A DNA stretch of 5,411 bases from an uncultured Microcoleaceae cyanobacterium. GTDB taxonomy: Bacteria; Cyanobacteriota; Cyanobacteriia; Cyanobacteriales; Microcoleaceae. Positions 5,141 to 5,411 of this stretch are shown piece by piece. The DNA is taken from NCBI GenBank assembly GCA_938083405.1, contig CALKCV010000477.1:1-5411 (forward strand). The letters run 5' to 3'. Position 1 is the first letter of the stretch. Every line of letters begins with the position of its first letter. Under the pieces are notes generated by a model. That model did not search any database. It was given only the letters and a program-made list of their open reading frames with translations, and had not been told where the DNA came from. The translations under genes were made by a program, and so were the position numbers.

Positions 5141-5165
5141 AAAAACTAACCATTAGCAACGATTA

Positions 5166-5411
5166 ATGGGTAAAGAACGACTGGATATTTTATTAGTAAA
5201 GTTAAATTTATGTACTTCCTGCCAAGAAGCGAGGGGTTTGATTATGGCGGGGGAAGTTATGGTAAATCGAGAGGTAATTGATAAGCCGGGAACGGAGGTT
5301 AAATTAGAGGCAAATATTGAGCTAAAAGAGCGATCGCCTTTTGTTTCTCGCGGCGGTCATAAATTGGAAAAAGCTCTGGCGGTTTTCCCTATTTCAGTTA
5401 ATAACAGAATT
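5166..5411 (+). CDS. tlyA: TlyA-family S4-domain RNA methyltransferase, first 82 residues (runs off right edge)
   Basis: The frame is open from the ATG at 5166 to the window edge, exactly 82 codons; the SAM-binding FtsJ-like catalytic domain would follow outside. Residues about 3-60 form an S4 RNA-binding domain: KERLDILLVKLNL at the start, then EARGLIMAGEVMVN (21-34) and DKPGTEV (39-45). The hallmark SPFVSRGGHKLEKAL (57-71), joining S4 and methyltransferase parts, is characteristic of TlyA/hemolysin A proteins. Characterised members 2'-O-methylate cytidines in 16S and/or 23S rRNA; older 'hemolysin' labels are misleading. The start is fixed by TAG in frame at 5154-5156 with no other start between. 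No Shine-Dalgarno sequence is visible, which is common in cyanobacteria. A 40-bp tandem hairpin repeat ends just upstream. Confidence 0.92.
   Translation, partial: MGKERLDILLVKLNLCTSCQEARGLIMAGEVMVNREVIDKPGTEVKLEANIELKERSPFVSRGGHKLEKALAVFPISVNNRI
5330..5337. repeat. HIP1 octamer GCGATCGC
   Basis: A single perfect HIP1 palindrome inside the tlyA coding region (encoding part of ERSP). HIP1 is hugely over-represented in many cyanobacterial genomes and supports that origin. Confidence 0.8.

Larger units (their letters stand above)
4703..5165. other. Gene-free, repeat-dense spacer between apcF and tlyA
   Basis: No reading frame here resembles a protein. From left to right the 463 bp hold an AT-rich stretch with near-repeats AATTAGCAATTAGC and an eight-T run (4737-4744), a 228-bp imperfect dyad element (4768-4995), a T-rich stretch, a 29-bp hairpin (5025-5053), and a tandem 40-bp repeat (5056-5140). 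The tlyA gene starts 26 bp after the last repeat, so its promoter must lie within or between these repeats; I cannot point to it. Confidence 0.75.

Overview
The window looks like chromosomal DNA of a cyanobacterium. The evidence is a phycobilisome core gene (apcF), a 473-residue type I glutamine synthetase with a textbook NtcA promoter, a HIP1 octamer (GCGATCGC), and several kinds of palindromic intergenic repeat typical of repeat-rich cyanobacteria. A filamentous, Oscillatoria/Microcoleus-like host would fit the repeat style, but I cannot fix the genus from this sequence.

Layout, left to right. Positions 1-531 (minus strand) hold the first 177 codons of a gene that runs off the left edge. 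I do not recognise it with confidence; its last visible residues weakly suggest a PD-(D/E)XK-type nuclease. Just upstream of it (556-651, minus) is a short open stretch with no start codon that may be the tail of a broken gene. Two small hairpins and a direct repeat follow (660-717). Then come three complete minus-strand genes: a YbjN-domain protein (729-1208), a SAM-dependent methyltransferase with an unassigned N-terminal region (1286-2353), and glnA (2564-3985). glnA is separated from the methyltransferase by a strong, probably bidirectional hairpin terminator. glnA diverges from apcF (4193-4702, plus) across 207 bp that carry an NtcA box and -10 element with exactly the canonical spacing for glnA. 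The 463 bp after apcF (4703-5165) contain no gene but are full of dyad and tandem repeats. At 5166 the S4/TlyA-family gene starts and runs off the right edge.

Functionally, the centre of the window joins ammonium assimilation (GlnA) and light harvesting (ApcF, the beta-type subunit of the phycobilisome core linked to energy transfer to the reaction centres). Both respond to nitrogen supply in cyanobacteria, but the only regulatory site I can defend is the NtcA promoter of glnA. I see no new multigene system. The least explained parts are the nested 228-bp dyad element at 4768-4995, the tandem hairpin repeat just before tlyA, and the unrecognised gene with its possible broken neighbour at the left edge.
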